This document shows positions 1-7,786 of a stretch of 13,957 nucleotides of DNA, piece by piece; position 1 is the stretch's first letter, and each line of letters begins with the position of its first letter. The DNA lies in contig CAMFET010000010.1 of the NCBI GenBank assembly GCA_945949475.1, positions 1 through 13,957 of the forward strand. The letters run 5' to 3'. The notes beneath the pieces are model-generated. The model worked only from the letters and a program-made list of their open reading frames with translations, was not told the DNA's origin and ran no database searches. Source of the stretch: an uncultured Phascolarctobacterium sp. Lineage in GTDB: Bacteria; Bacillota; Negativicutes; Acidaminococcales; Acidaminococcaceae. Both the position numbers and the translations under genes were made by a program.

Positions 1-30
1 TATTATCAGTTTTTTGTTAAGCATGAATAG

Positions 31-75
31 AAAAACTCCATCTCACAAGCTTTACGGCTAGTGGATGGAGTTTTT
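31..75. terminator. Bidirectional rho-independent terminator
   Basis: A 12-base arm at 31-42 (AAAAACTCCATC) is perfectly complementary to 64-75. A bulged T at 43 and three further pairs (44-46 with 61-63) follow, and the loop is about 14 bases. Each strand ends in a run of five T after the GC-containing stem, so it can act in both directions. It lies 71 bases beyond the stop codon of the last gene of the minus-strand operon and most likely ends that transcript. It could also stop a plus-strand transcript entering from outside the window. Confidence 0.85.
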
Positions 76-145
76 GCAGCTCTGAACTTGTATAAAGGCT
101 TAGCATAAAAATAGGCTTGCAGCCGTAGTAGGGACAAAACTGCGA

Positions 146-1522
146 CTAGAATTCTTCGTCCAACAGCAGGCTGAAGAGCTTAGCTGCCTGCTCAACAAGA
201 TCCTGCTCATTTTCTGTCCAGGTGTGGGCCTTGCCACGGTGATAAATAGAGAGTAGGTAGGCATCCTCACCTTGGATAGTAATAACCTTACTGATGCAGG
301 AGCGTAGACCTTCCTTCCCAAGACAATGAAACGCACTATTAGGAAAATTATTGATATCAGAACAAAGACTAAAGCCAGCTTCTTCAAAATAGGTAGCAAC
401 GGAGTCCCAGGAAAGATGACTATAGATATTGCGCATGGGTAAATTGGCTTTATCAAAATAGTGGATGATTTTAAACCTTTTATCTTGCTCCTTAAGGGAA
501 TAAAGCACGGCACCGGATGCTTGCAGGGTTTCGCAGCAGTGCTGCAAAAGCTTTTGACAAACAGCGGGACGCTCTTTAAAGCTCATATAATCCAGTGTTT
601 GCTCCAAAAAAAGCTCGATGGAAAGGGGAGCATTTTCAATATAACTATAATCCACTAAATTGCCGTAGGAAAAATCATCCTGCTCAAGCTCTAGGGGAAT
701 GATGGTGCAGATATAATATTCCTCACCCGTATCTGCATCAAGCACATAGCGACCGCGTTCTATAATCCATTTTACCTGGCCTTGCTTAGTGAGCAGGCGA
801 TAATTGATGGTGTAGGGAATGCCATTGGTAAAGCTAACAAGGATATGCTGGATACGCTCTATATCAGCCTGATAGATACAAGCTTCCATCATACCCTTGG
901 TATACTCCATTAGCTCTGTAAAATCCTTAAAGCCCAAGATATCACACAGAGCCTGATTGGCATAAATAAAGGGGAAATGCTCGCCGATGCAGCAGTAAAG
1001 GAGACCATTAGGAGTATGCTCGCACATATCGATGGCCATAGAACGGTCACATTCCAGCTGCCTCAAACGGCGTGTAGCTTCCACACCATGCTCCAGGGGT
1101 TGGATTATGCCCCAAGCTTGGATTTTTTTGGCGGCGGAGGAATGTAGATACACGATTTTTGGTTCGCCCTGCTCCTTACGATAAACAAAGGTCGCTCTTT
1201 CCTGCTCACGCACAGTGTTTCCTCTATCAGTATGATAGGTAAGCTTGGCAGTGACCATGACTATGCAGAAGTTTGCTGTGGCATTAATGATTTCCGTACT
1301 GATGTCATCAAACTGCATAAAAAAGGGTATGGTCATTCTTTGATGTGCTGTAGCAACTATTGCCGCATAATCTAAATAGATTTCCTTGGAGCCCCAGCCA
1401 ATCAAGGCACTTTCCTTGGAGAAAAAGCTGAGCACCTTTTCCATATTGTTTTCGACGCCATAGGCTTGGAAGAAGTCTAGCGATCTTTGCTTAGCTTGCT
1501 CTGCAAAGGAAATATTAGTCAT
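146..1522 (-). CDS. SnoaL-like/PAS/GAF-like sensory protein (paralog 2)
   Basis: This is a 458-residue protein with no signal peptide or membrane segment, so it is probably cytosolic. Roughly residues 13-135 resemble a SnoaL/NTF2-like cone fold. Residues 165-280 are a PAS domain: the T-P-N-G-L start, an F-I-Y-A-N-Q-A core and a K-Q-G-x-V-K-W sheet are visible. Residues 305-455 look GAF-like and end in a helix with W-T-E-N-E-Q. No kinase, GGDEF, EAL or DNA-binding output domain is seen, so it probably senses a ligand and acts through a partner. The reading frame stays open to 1615, but the ATG at 1522 is chosen because GGAGG lies 8 bases upstream (1531-1535) and similarity to its paralog starts there. 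It overlaps the upstream regulator by 8 bases and is the last gene before the terminator. Domain names rest on reading only; the ligand is unknown. Confidence 0.82.
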   Translation of the reverse strand: MTNISFAEQAKQRSLDFFQAYGVENNMEKVLSFFSKESALIGWGSKEIYLDYAAIVATAHQRMTIPFFMQFDDISTEIINATANFCIVMVTAKLTYHTDRGNTVREQERATFVYRKEQGEPKIVYLHSSAAKKIQAWGIIQPLEHGVEATRRLRQLECDRSMAIDMCEHTPNGLLYCCIGEHFPFIYANQALCDILGFKDFTELMEYTKGMMEACIYQADIERIQHILVSFTNGIPYTINYRLLTKQGQVKWIIERGRYVLDADTGEEYYICTIIPLELEQDDFSYGNLVDYSYIENAPLSIELFLEQTLDYMSFKERPAVCQKLLQHCCETLQASGAVLYSLKEQDKRFKIIHYFDKANLPMRNIYSHLSWDSVATYFEEAGFSLCSDINNFPNSAFHCLGKEGLRSCISKVITIQGEDAYLLSIYHRGKAHTWTENEQDLVEQAAKLFSLLLDEEF

Positions 1523-2237
1523 TCTCCTCACCTCCAGCAATAGCTTCATGAACTGGCTGGTTATAGAACATACCAAAGCCCTTGCCACGCCGTGTTTCCA
1601 AACGCAGGGGAGCAAATTCCTCCAGCTGTAGCTTGTGGCGGAGATTAGAAATGTGCATATTTAAGGCACGACTGGTGTATTTAACCTCACTGCGAGGATA
1701 AACCTCTTGATAGAGCTTGTCGATGGTGACAATTTGGTTCAGATTATTGGCAAAAACGAGCAAAAGCTTGAATTCTGTAGCGGTAAGCGGCAAAAGCTCA
1801 CCCTTAAGCATAACCTGATTATTATGCAGAAAGATTTGCACATCGCCTAAGTGCATGATTTTACTATTGTTTTGGTTGGCCTGTTTGGTTAAGCGCAAAA
1901 AATTCTTGATTTGGTAATAAAGCTCTACACTGCCACAGGGAAGGTGTACCAGATAGTCGGCTCCACCATCTAAAAGACGCAGGCCCACTCTTTCGTCAGT
2001 GCTATTGGTAACGGCAAAGACGGGTAGAACGGGGGAGAGCTTTTTGACAAGCTTGAGCTCAGTTACTGTAGGCTGCTCACTTTGTACCAAAAAGCAGTGT
2101 GGCTTAAAATTGGCATAGGCAGCCAAGAGCTGGGCCTGGGTAGAGCAAATTTGAAAATGCAAATCAAAGAGAGTGCTGTAGGCCAGAAGCTGCTCGAGTG
2201 CTTGGGGTGCAAGGGAATAGGCAAGGATTTTAGTCAT
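1515..2237 (-). CDS. OmpR-family winged-helix regulator with degenerate receiver
   Basis: This is a 240-residue protein of normal OmpR/PhoB length. The C-terminal half (about 128-226) is a clear winged-helix domain, with L-T-A-T-E-F-K-L-L before the turn and R-A-L-N-M-H-I-S-N-L-R-H-K-L as the recognition helix. The N-terminal 1-115 follows the receiver pattern (K-I-L start, L-P-V-F-A-V-T strand, G-G-A-D-Y-L), but the key residues are gone. The acidic pair is Ser8/Leu9, the phospho-acceptor Asp is Gln52 and the switch Lys position is His98 or nearby; Thr77 remains. It is therefore most likely a phosphorylation-independent DNA-binding regulator. GGAGG at 2244-2248 sits 6 bases before the ATG. 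It overlaps the preceding gene by 4 bases and the next by 8. The target genes are unknown; the neighbouring nadE operon is a reasonable guess only. Confidence 0.88.
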   Translation of the reverse strand: MTKILAYSLAPQALEQLLAYSTLFDLHFQICSTQAQLLAAYANFKPHCFLVQSEQPTVTELKLVKKLSPVLPVFAVTNSTDERVGLRLLDGGADYLVHLPCGSVELYYQIKNFLRLTKQANQNNSKIMHLGDVQIFLHNNQVMLKGELLPLTATEFKLLLVFANNLNQIVTIDKLYQEVYPRSEVKYTSRALNMHISNLRHKLQLEEFAPLRLETRRGKGFGMFYNQPVHEAIAGGEEND

Positions 2238-3649
2238 GGCGCACCTCCATCTCCGCTAAGGGTATGCTTTTGGAAATATCTATTAAGCAGCAAAGCGAAC
2301 ATTTTGCTAGTATAATGCATGATTTTCTTTTCATTCGCTGTCCAAGGTTTAGCTTTTTCTTGGCGTTGAAAAAAAAGCATAAAGCTCTCTTGCTCAGCTA
2401 CGGATATAATGCTGCACATAAAGGAAGTTATACCCTGCTGCTGGCAAAGATCCTGAATAGGGTGGGGCATTTCTTGCGGGGAATTATAAGCGAAGGTTGA
2501 ATACTTATGGCACAGCTGCAGAACGCAGCGCCCCGGAAGATTTAAGGGTGTAAGCTTCTTGTATCCGGGAACGGTGTAATTACAAAATAGCTTAAGGGGA
2601 GCATTAAGGTCACGCACATCACAAAGCCAGCCACTATGGGCATTGAGCACAGTGGTAGTTAGCTTCAAAAGCTGGGGAATGCCTTTTTCTCTCCCGTACT
2701 GTGTAAAAATATCCAGAGCAATTTTCAAAAATAGCTCATAGGGAATGCTATAATCCTCTGGATTTGGCTTTATAAGAGCGGTGTTGCAACTAGGAAGCTG
2801 TTCCTGTGGCAGCAGCAGGGGTGTGAGGCTAAGAATGAAGAATTGATTATGAGTTTCCACATAATTACCGCGCAACAGCACCTTAATGGGAGTGCCATCC
2901 TTATGCAAAAAGCTCACATTTAGATTAAAAACCTTGCCCTGCTGGCGCTGCTGCAGCTTTTTTTGGATACGCGGCCAATCCTGCTGTAGCACGAGCTTAG
3001 CTAGGCAGCCTTCAGTGTGGGCCAGCAAATCCTTGTTGCATTTATATCCCAAGAGCTTGAGCAGGGAGTCGTTAACTAAATTTATCTGCTCCTTGCCGGA
3101 GATTTGGTAAAAGATGAGACCGTTAGGTGAGTACATACCAGCTGCTGTAGCGGCTCCCTCGGTGTTTTGCTCGGACGGTGCATTAATATAGATAGTGCTA
3201 TCCTCATCCTGAGCCTGCAGATACATAGTACGAATATTTTTATGCGGCATAGAAAAATGCAGATGCAAAATTTCTAGCTGACCCTGCTTTTGCACGACTA
3301 CATAGGAAATACGCACATTAAACTGAATTTTGTAGCCATTGTCGATGAGAAAGAACAGCTTGGCTGTTAAGAAGACAATGCAAAGCTCATCAGTCGCAAA
3401 GGGGATGTGCAGCTGTACATCCTCGACCAGGGCATTATGTTCATACTCCTTGGTGGGGAGCAGGTAATCCATAAAATCAGTGTAATGCACATGCTTAGTA
3501 AGTGTACTCACGCAGAAGGATTTGAAGCGGTCTGCTGGCATAGCGCTAGAGCTTTTGTCCATATCATTTTCGACAAAATAAGCCCAGAAGGATTGCAGGC
3601 AAAGCTGCTTGGACTTTTCTATAAATATCGCTCTGTCAAAATTAGTCAT
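2234..3649 (-). CDS. SnoaL-like/PAS/GAF-like sensory protein (paralog 1)
   Basis: This is a 471-residue cytosolic protein with the same order as the gene ending at 146: SnoaL/NTF2-like region at about 15-140, PAS at about 172-280, GAF-like at about 300-460. Shared anchors with the paralog are the V-E-N-[DN]-M segment near residue 27, C-I-V-x-x-T-A-K-L near 90, S/T-P-N-G-L at the PAS start, and W-T-x-N-E near the C terminus. No catalytic output domain is visible. An extra low-complexity stretch (about 145-170, with a T-E-G-A-A-T-A-A run) links the first two domains. The ATG at 3649 overlaps the nadE stop by 8 bases. There is no good Shine-Dalgarno sequence upstream, only weak purines, so translation probably depends on ribosomes finishing nadE. 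The function is inferred as ligand sensing that works with the regulator immediately downstream. Confidence 0.82.
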   Translation of the reverse strand: MTNFDRAIFIEKSKQLCLQSFWAYFVENDMDKSSSAMPADRFKSFCVSTLTKHVHYTDFMDYLLPTKEYEHNALVEDVQLHIPFATDELCIVFLTAKLFFLIDNGYKIQFNVRISYVVVQKQGQLEILHLHFSMPHKNIRTMYLQAQDEDSTIYINAPSEQNTEGAATAAGMYSPNGLIFYQISGKEQINLVNDSLLKLLGYKCNKDLLAHTEGCLAKLVLQQDWPRIQKKLQQRQQGKVFNLNVSFLHKDGTPIKVLLRGNYVETHNQFFILSLTPLLLPQEQLPSCNTALIKPNPEDYSIPYELFLKIALDIFTQYGREKGIPQLLKLTTTVLNAHSGWLCDVRDLNAPLKLFCNYTVPGYKKLTPLNLPGRCVLQLCHKYSTFAYNSPQEMPHPIQDLCQQQGITSFMCSIISVAEQESFMLFFQRQEKAKPWTANEKKIMHYTSKMFALLLNRYFQKHTLSGDGGAP

Positions 3650-5540
3650 GGTGTATCAACTCTTTCTTCAGCTGATAGTACTCGCGCGAGAAATAAGGGG
3701 TGAGCTGTGCTTCTCGATGGTCGTAGCCAAAGGAACGTTTGGTGAGTGACAGCACCGGTGGAGCCTGGATGCGTTTGGCAACGGCAAAGCCGGCGAACAG
3801 CTTCCACCAGCGCTCTAGGTCAGCAATAAGTGCTTCGGCATTGGGGCAGGCCTCGGACAGTGCGCTTTCACTGCAGCCCAGCTCCTGGGCCAGGATGCCC
3901 TGCTTGTACCAGCGCAAAATGTCGGCGGGGGTAGTTTTGTGCCAGTTTTCGATAAAGGCACGCAATAGATAATCGTGATATGGATAAACGAGCGGGTCTC
4001 CACCCTTACCCACGGTTTGCGCATCGCTTAGCTCAGCACTGGGGCGAATGGTGAAAATAGCATTGGGAATCACTTCCCGCTTAAAAACAGCTTCGTTTAA
4101 ATAACGGCCTAAAGCGTACACCTGGTGCTTCCACAAATCACCGATTATGGCGATGGCACCGGCAATATCACCGTAGAAGGTGGCATAGCCAACGGCCAGC
4201 TCAGCCTTGTTGGAGTTGCAGCTAAAGGCACCGCCGAATGCAGCTGCGGCAGCGGCGATGAGTCGTGCGCCACGGTCGCGCGCTTGAATATTTTCCTTTA
4301 CTAGGCCGCTCAAGCTTAGGTTGAAATGTTCACTAGTAGTTAGATTGGTAATAGCAGTGTTGCTTAGTTGGTCCACAGTGTGCTCATAGCTCTCTTGGAT
4401 GGGGAGCACGGCATAATTGGCTCCTAGGGCTTTGGCTAAGCTATAGGCCAAATTTTGGGTAGTAGTAGAGTTGTAGCGGGAAGGAAGGTTCAAAAGGAGT
4501 ACGTTCTCGGGACCTAAAATATCGGCGTATAGAGCGGCCGTAACAGCACTGTCGATGCCGCCTGAGAGGCCAATGGTCATCTTTTGGATACCACATTGCT
4601 GCAAAAATTTGCTGGTACCATATTTGATGGCATGATAGATATTCTCTGGCTCCTCAGGTAAGCTAGCAGGTGGGCAGCTGGGGATAATGCAATTAGCTTC
4701 TGTATCCCAGGTTAGCTCTAGCAGCGTATCTGCATACATTTCGGCGGAGCTAATTAAAGCGCCATCGCCATTGTAGGCGGAGGTGCAGCCATCATAGGTA
4801 AAAACATTTTTGCCATTATTTTGAATGCCCACGTTATTGCAATAGATGAGGGGAATGCCTGCTTGCTTGGCTTGGGCACTAAAAAGACGGTTACGCTTGC
4901 GGTTTTTGCCCAGGGTATAGGGAGAGCAGGAAAGGTTGCACAAAAGCTGCGCACCATTGTGGGCGAGGGTTTGGGGCACATTGAGATGGTAATTTTCGGT
5001 CCAACCATCCTCACACAGCATAATGCCCAGCTTAACCTTGGTGCCACGAATAGTAATGGTGACTGGCTGCAGCGCTTGCTCCACGCTGGCGCCTTCTTCG
5101 GCACACAGCTTGTGTAGGCTGTAAAAATAACGACAATCATCGAACTCGCGGTAATTGGGTAGGGAGTTTTTAATGATAAAGCTGCGTCCTTGATAGCCGC
5201 CTACTAGAGTGCCGTTTTGGCAAACAAAGGCCGCGTTGTATTTGCGCAAACGGCCATCCTCGTTCAATTTATCCTTTTCCATAGCCACACTGCCAAAGGC
5301 AATACAAATATCATGGCTAGCCTTGATAATCTCTTGGCAATAATAGTCGCAATCATCTAAAAAAGTTTGCTGCTCCCATACATCGCCAATTAAATAACCC
5401 GGCAGTGCCATCTCCGGCAGCAGCAAAATATCAGCCTGTTGCTGGCGGGCTGCATTGATGGCAGTAATAATTTTTTGGTAGTTTACATCAGGACGGCCGG
5501 GAACAATTTCCAGCTGCCCACAGATAATCTTAATCTTCAC
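3642..5540 (-). CDS. nadE: Glutamine-dependent NAD+ synthetase
   Basis: It makes NAD+ from NaAD, ATP and glutamine-derived ammonia, the last step of NAD synthesis, in the cytosol. The protein is 632 residues, in the usual range for the two-domain form. Residues 1-285 are the nitrilase-type glutaminase domain, with the triad visible as Glu43 (L-L-P-E-M), Lys124 (before N-S-L-P-N-Y) and Cys176 (M-L-C-E-D-G-W). Residues 298-632 are the synthetase domain, with the ATP pyrophosphatase loop S-G-G-I-D-S at 326-331. The start is GTG at 5540, supported by GGAAGG at 5549-5554, 8 bases upstream, and by the family-typical beginning of the first strand. It heads the minus-strand operon; its TAA overlaps the next start codon. 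Being first in an operon with three signalling genes is unusual. Identification is firm. Confidence 0.97.
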   Translation of the reverse strand: MKIKIICGQLEIVPGRPDVNYQKIITAINAARQQQADILLLPEMALPGYLIGDVWEQQTFLDDCDYYCQEIIKASHDICIAFGSVAMEKDKLNEDGRLRKYNAAFVCQNGTLVGGYQGRSFIIKNSLPNYREFDDCRYFYSLHKLCAEEGASVEQALQPVTITIRGTKVKLGIMLCEDGWTENYHLNVPQTLAHNGAQLLCNLSCSPYTLGKNRKRNRLFSAQAKQAGIPLIYCNNVGIQNNGKNVFTYDGCTSAYNGDGALISSAEMYADTLLELTWDTEANCIIPSCPPASLPEEPENIYHAIKYGTSKFLQQCGIQKMTIGLSGGIDSAVTAALYADILGPENVLLLNLPSRYNSTTTQNLAYSLAKALGANYAVLPIQESYEHTVDQLSNTAITNLTTSEHFNLSLSGLVKENIQARDRGARLIAAAAAAFGGAFSCNSNKAELAVGYATFYGDIAGAIAIIGDLWKHQVYALGRYLNEAVFKREVIPNAIFTIRPSAELSDAQTVGKGGDPLVYPYHDYLLRAFIENWHKTTPADILRWYKQGILAQELGCSESALSEACPNAEALIADLERWWKLFAGFAVAKRIQAPPVLSLTKRSFGYDHREAQLTPYFSREYYQLKKELIHHD

Positions 5541-5572
5541 TTTGCTTACCTTCCGCTTTTTCCCAAAAATAT

Positions 5573-5602
5573 TTGCATTTGGGGTATATCTAGTGCTATT
5601 AT
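5573..5602 (+). promoter_or_regulatory. Predicted promoter of ybaK
   Basis: On the plus strand TTGCAT (5573-5578, a weak -35) is followed after 18 bases by TATTAT (5597-5602, five of six matches to TATAAT). The start would be near 5609, about 39 bases before the ybaK ATG. It overlaps the nadE promoter almost base for base at the -10. The weak -35 keeps confidence low. Confidence 0.4.
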
Positions 5603-5626
5603 AGCAGAGATAGGATAATTTCTCTA
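5598..5626 (-). promoter_or_regulatory. Predicted SigA-type promoter of the nadE operon
   Basis: Read on the minus strand there is a perfect TATAAT (5598-5603), 17 bases downstream of TAGAGA (5621-5626, four of six matches to TTGACA). Transcription would start near 5591, about 50 bases before the nadE GTG. The -10 lies inside the small palindrome GCTAT-T-ATAGC (5595-5605), which it shares with the opposite promoter. Confidence 0.55.
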
Positions 5627-5631
5627 GTGTT

Positions 5632-5638
5632 AAGGAGG
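5632..5638 (+). promoter_or_regulatory. Ribosome binding site deciding the ybaK start
   Basis: AAGGAGG lies 9 bases before the ATG at 5648. An upstream in-frame GTG at 5627 would translate this site itself as codons, so the ATG at 5648 is the likely start. Confidence 0.85.
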
Positions 5639-5647
5639 CTTTCTGGC

Positions 5648-6130
5648 ATGAAACACAATAAAAAAACCAATGCAGCGCGCAAGCTGGACGAGCTCAAGAT
5701 AGACTATAAATTAATAGAATATGCTGTGGATGAGGAGCATTTGGATGCAGTGCATGTGGCACAGGAGGTGGGCATGCCGGCTGCGCAGGTTTTTAAAACA
5801 CTGTGTGTGCGTGGCGATAAAAATGGTGTGATGTTCGCCGTTATTCCGGGTGATGCTGAGCTGGATTTGAAGGCCTTGGCCAAGGTTAGTGGCAACAAAA
5901 GAGCTGAGCTGGTAGCCTTGAAGGAGGTGCTGCCCTTAACTGGCTATATTCGTGGTGGCTGCTCTCCTTTAGGAGCCAAAAAGAATTACCCGGTCTATAT
6001 GGATGTGACGAGCAATAATTGGCCCGAAATTGCTATTAGTGCGGGACAGCGGGGCATGCAGATTGTGGCTGCACCTGCAGATTTACAAAGGGCAACAAAT
6101 GCGACGGTGGCACCGCTGATTTTTGCCTAA
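5648..6130 (+). CDS. ybaK: YbaK/EbsC-family Cys-tRNA(Pro) deacylase
   Basis: This is a trans-acting editing enzyme. Proteins of this family hydrolyse cysteine wrongly attached to tRNA(Pro), acting alongside prolyl-tRNA synthetase in the cytosol. The chain is 160 residues, the normal single-domain length. It shows the family landmarks: the V-F-K-T-L segment with Lys50 (matching the lysine found essential in the family), Y-I-R-G-G-C-S-P-L-G at 100-109 followed by K-K, and S-A-G-Q-R-G at 131-136. The ATG at 5648 is preceded by a strong AAGGAGG. It is divergent from nadE and 108 bases upstream of thrC. I see no terminator between ybaK and thrC, so the two may share a transcript. The family is certain; the exact substrate within the YbaK/ProX superfamily is inferred from the best motif fit. 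Confidence 0.93.
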   Translation: MKHNKKTNAARKLDELKIDYKLIEYAVDEEHLDAVHVAQEVGMPAAQVFKTLCVRGDKNGVMFAVIPGDAELDLKALAKVSGNKRAELVALKEVLPLTGYIRGGCSPLGAKKNYPVYMDVTSNNWPEIAISAGQRGMQIVAAPADLQRATNATVAPLIFA

Positions 6131-6238
6131 AGTATTGTAGTGGCGGGCTAGTTGTGATAGAATTAACTTGTAGAATGTCTGAATAGTAATTTTTAGAGAA
6201 ATAGATAGCCAATTTTATCTTAGGAAAGTAGGTTTTTT

Positions 6239-7729
6239 ATGTTATATGTTAGTACAAGAGGGAAAACTGATTTAATGAGCTCAGCTCATGCAATTACTCG
6301 TGGTTTAGCTCAGGATGGCGGCTTGTTTGTGCCCCAGCGTATTCCGACAATGCGTATGGGGGATATTAAAGCCATGGCTAAGAAGCCCTATACCGAAAGA
6401 GCTGTGGATGTGCTTTTACAATACCTCACAGATTTTAGTGAGGATGAGCTGCGCGAATGTGTGAATACTGCTTATGCCAAGGAAAAATTTGGTGATAATC
6501 CTGTGCCCTTGGTGCAGGTGAATGATAATACTGCAGTGCTGGAGCTGTGGCATGGTCCTACCTCCGCCTTTAAGGATATGGCGCTGCAGCTTTTGCCCCA
6601 TCTTTTAACTCGCTCCATGAAAAAAACAGGCGAGACTAATAAGGTGGTTATTTTGGTAGCTACCTCCGGTGATACCGGTAAGGCTGCTTTGGAAGGCTTT
6701 GCTGATGTGGAGGGCACCCAAATTATCGTTTTCTATCCCAGTGAGGGTGTAAGCGATATTCAAAAGCGTCAAATGATTACCCAAATGGGCAAAAACGTGA
6801 AGGTTTTTGGCATTGAAGGTAATTTTGACGATGCTCAACGCGGCGTAAAGGAAATTTTTGGCAACAAGGTGCTTAGTGATGAGCTGGCTAAAAATGGCTT
6901 TACCTTCTCTTCTGCTAACTCCATCAACTGGGGCCGTCTAGTGCCGCAGATTGTATACTATTTCAGTGCTTATGTGGATGCAGTTGCTGCTGGTAAAATT
7001 GCTTTTGGCGATAAGGTGAACTTTGTTGTTCCCACTGGCAATTTTGGTGATATCCTGGCCGGCTACTATGCTAAGCTGATGGGCCTGCCCGTGGAGCGCT
7101 TGCTGTGTGCATCTAATAGTAATAAGGTTTTGACAGACTTTATCAATTCTGGTACTTATGACAAACGTCGTGAATTCTTTAAGACTATTTCTCCTTCCAT
7201 GGATATTCTTGTTTCCAGTAATTTGGAGCGTCTGCTGTATAATGTTACCGATGAGGATGCAGCTTTGGTAGCTGGCTATATGAAGCGCTTGAATACTGAG
7301 GGCGTCTACCAAATTGATAATGACGTTTTAAAACGCGTGCAAACAGAATTCTTTGGTGCTTGGGTGGATGAGCTGGAGACCAAGGAGGCCATTGGCCGCA
7401 TTTATGGTGACTATAAATATTTAATGGATACTCATACTGCGGTGGCTTGGCGTGCTCTGGAGAAGTATCGCTTCCTGACCAGCGATGACACCTATTCCAT
7501 TGTGCTTTCCACTGCTAGCCCCTATAAATTTGCGGATAGTGTGCTGGATGCTTTAGATGATACTCAGCCTGCAGGTGCAGATCCCTTTGCTAATTTGGCC
7601 GAGCTTAATGCGAAGACTGGCACTGAGATTCCGCCGCGGATGCTGGCCTTGAAGGATTTGCCGGTGCTGCATACCGAGATTATTTCCTCTGATAAGATGG
7701 AGCTGGCCGTAGTTAAGAATTTGCTGTGA
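6239..7729 (+). CDS. thrC: Threonine synthase
   Basis: This PLP enzyme converts O-phospho-L-homoserine to L-threonine plus phosphate, the last step of threonine synthesis, in the cytosol. The 496-residue length and the opening Y-V-S-T-R-G are typical of the long class (E. coli/yeast type), with an N-terminal threonine-synthase domain before the PLP fold. The PLP lysine is Lys112 in G-P-T-S-A-F-K-D. The phosphate-binding loop is A-T-S-G-D-T-G-K at 141-148, and S-A-N-S-I-N-W-G follows further on, as expected. The start at 6239 has AGG at 6230-6232 behind a run of six T, a modest ribosome site. No other threonine pathway genes are adjacent. Upstream (6131-6238) is AT-rich with no convincing promoter pair, and I found no T-box or attenuator structure. 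The identification is firm. Confidence 0.97.
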   Translation: MLYVSTRGKTDLMSSAHAITRGLAQDGGLFVPQRIPTMRMGDIKAMAKKPYTERAVDVLLQYLTDFSEDELRECVNTAYAKEKFGDNPVPLVQVNDNTAVLELWHGPTSAFKDMALQLLPHLLTRSMKKTGETNKVVILVATSGDTGKAALEGFADVEGTQIIVFYPSEGVSDIQKRQMITQMGKNVKVFGIEGNFDDAQRGVKEIFGNKVLSDELAKNGFTFSSANSINWGRLVPQIVYYFSAYVDAVAAGKIAFGDKVNFVVPTGNFGDILAGYYAKLMGLPVERLLCASNSNKVLTDFINSGTYDKRREFFKTISPSMDILVSSNLERLLYNVTDEDAALVAGYMKRLNTEGVYQIDNDVLKRVQTEFFGAWVDELETKEAIGRIYGDYKYLMDTHTAVAWRALEKYRFLTSDDTYSIVLSTASPYKFADSVLDALDDTQPAGADPFANLAELNAKTGTEIPPRMLALKDLPVLHTEIISSDKMELAVVKNLL

Positions 7730-7786
7730 AAATAATATAGCTATTATAGTTAGCTGCTTGCTTTAATTAAATAGAATATTTTAGGG

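Noticed and set aside
1523..1615. N-terminal extension of the last operon gene to 1615
   Set aside because: The extension overlaps the regulator's winged helix in another frame, skips the GGAGG site at 1531-1535 and is not shared by the paralog.
4754..5140. Antisense and alternate-frame open frames inside nadE
   Set aside because: They fall wholly within the amidase domain of nadE and have no independent coding support.
6131..6238. T-box, threonine attenuator or promoter before thrC
   Set aside because: There is no Thr-codon leader peptide, T-box signature or terminator stem. TAGAAT at 6171-6176 lacks a usable -35 at 16-18 bases.
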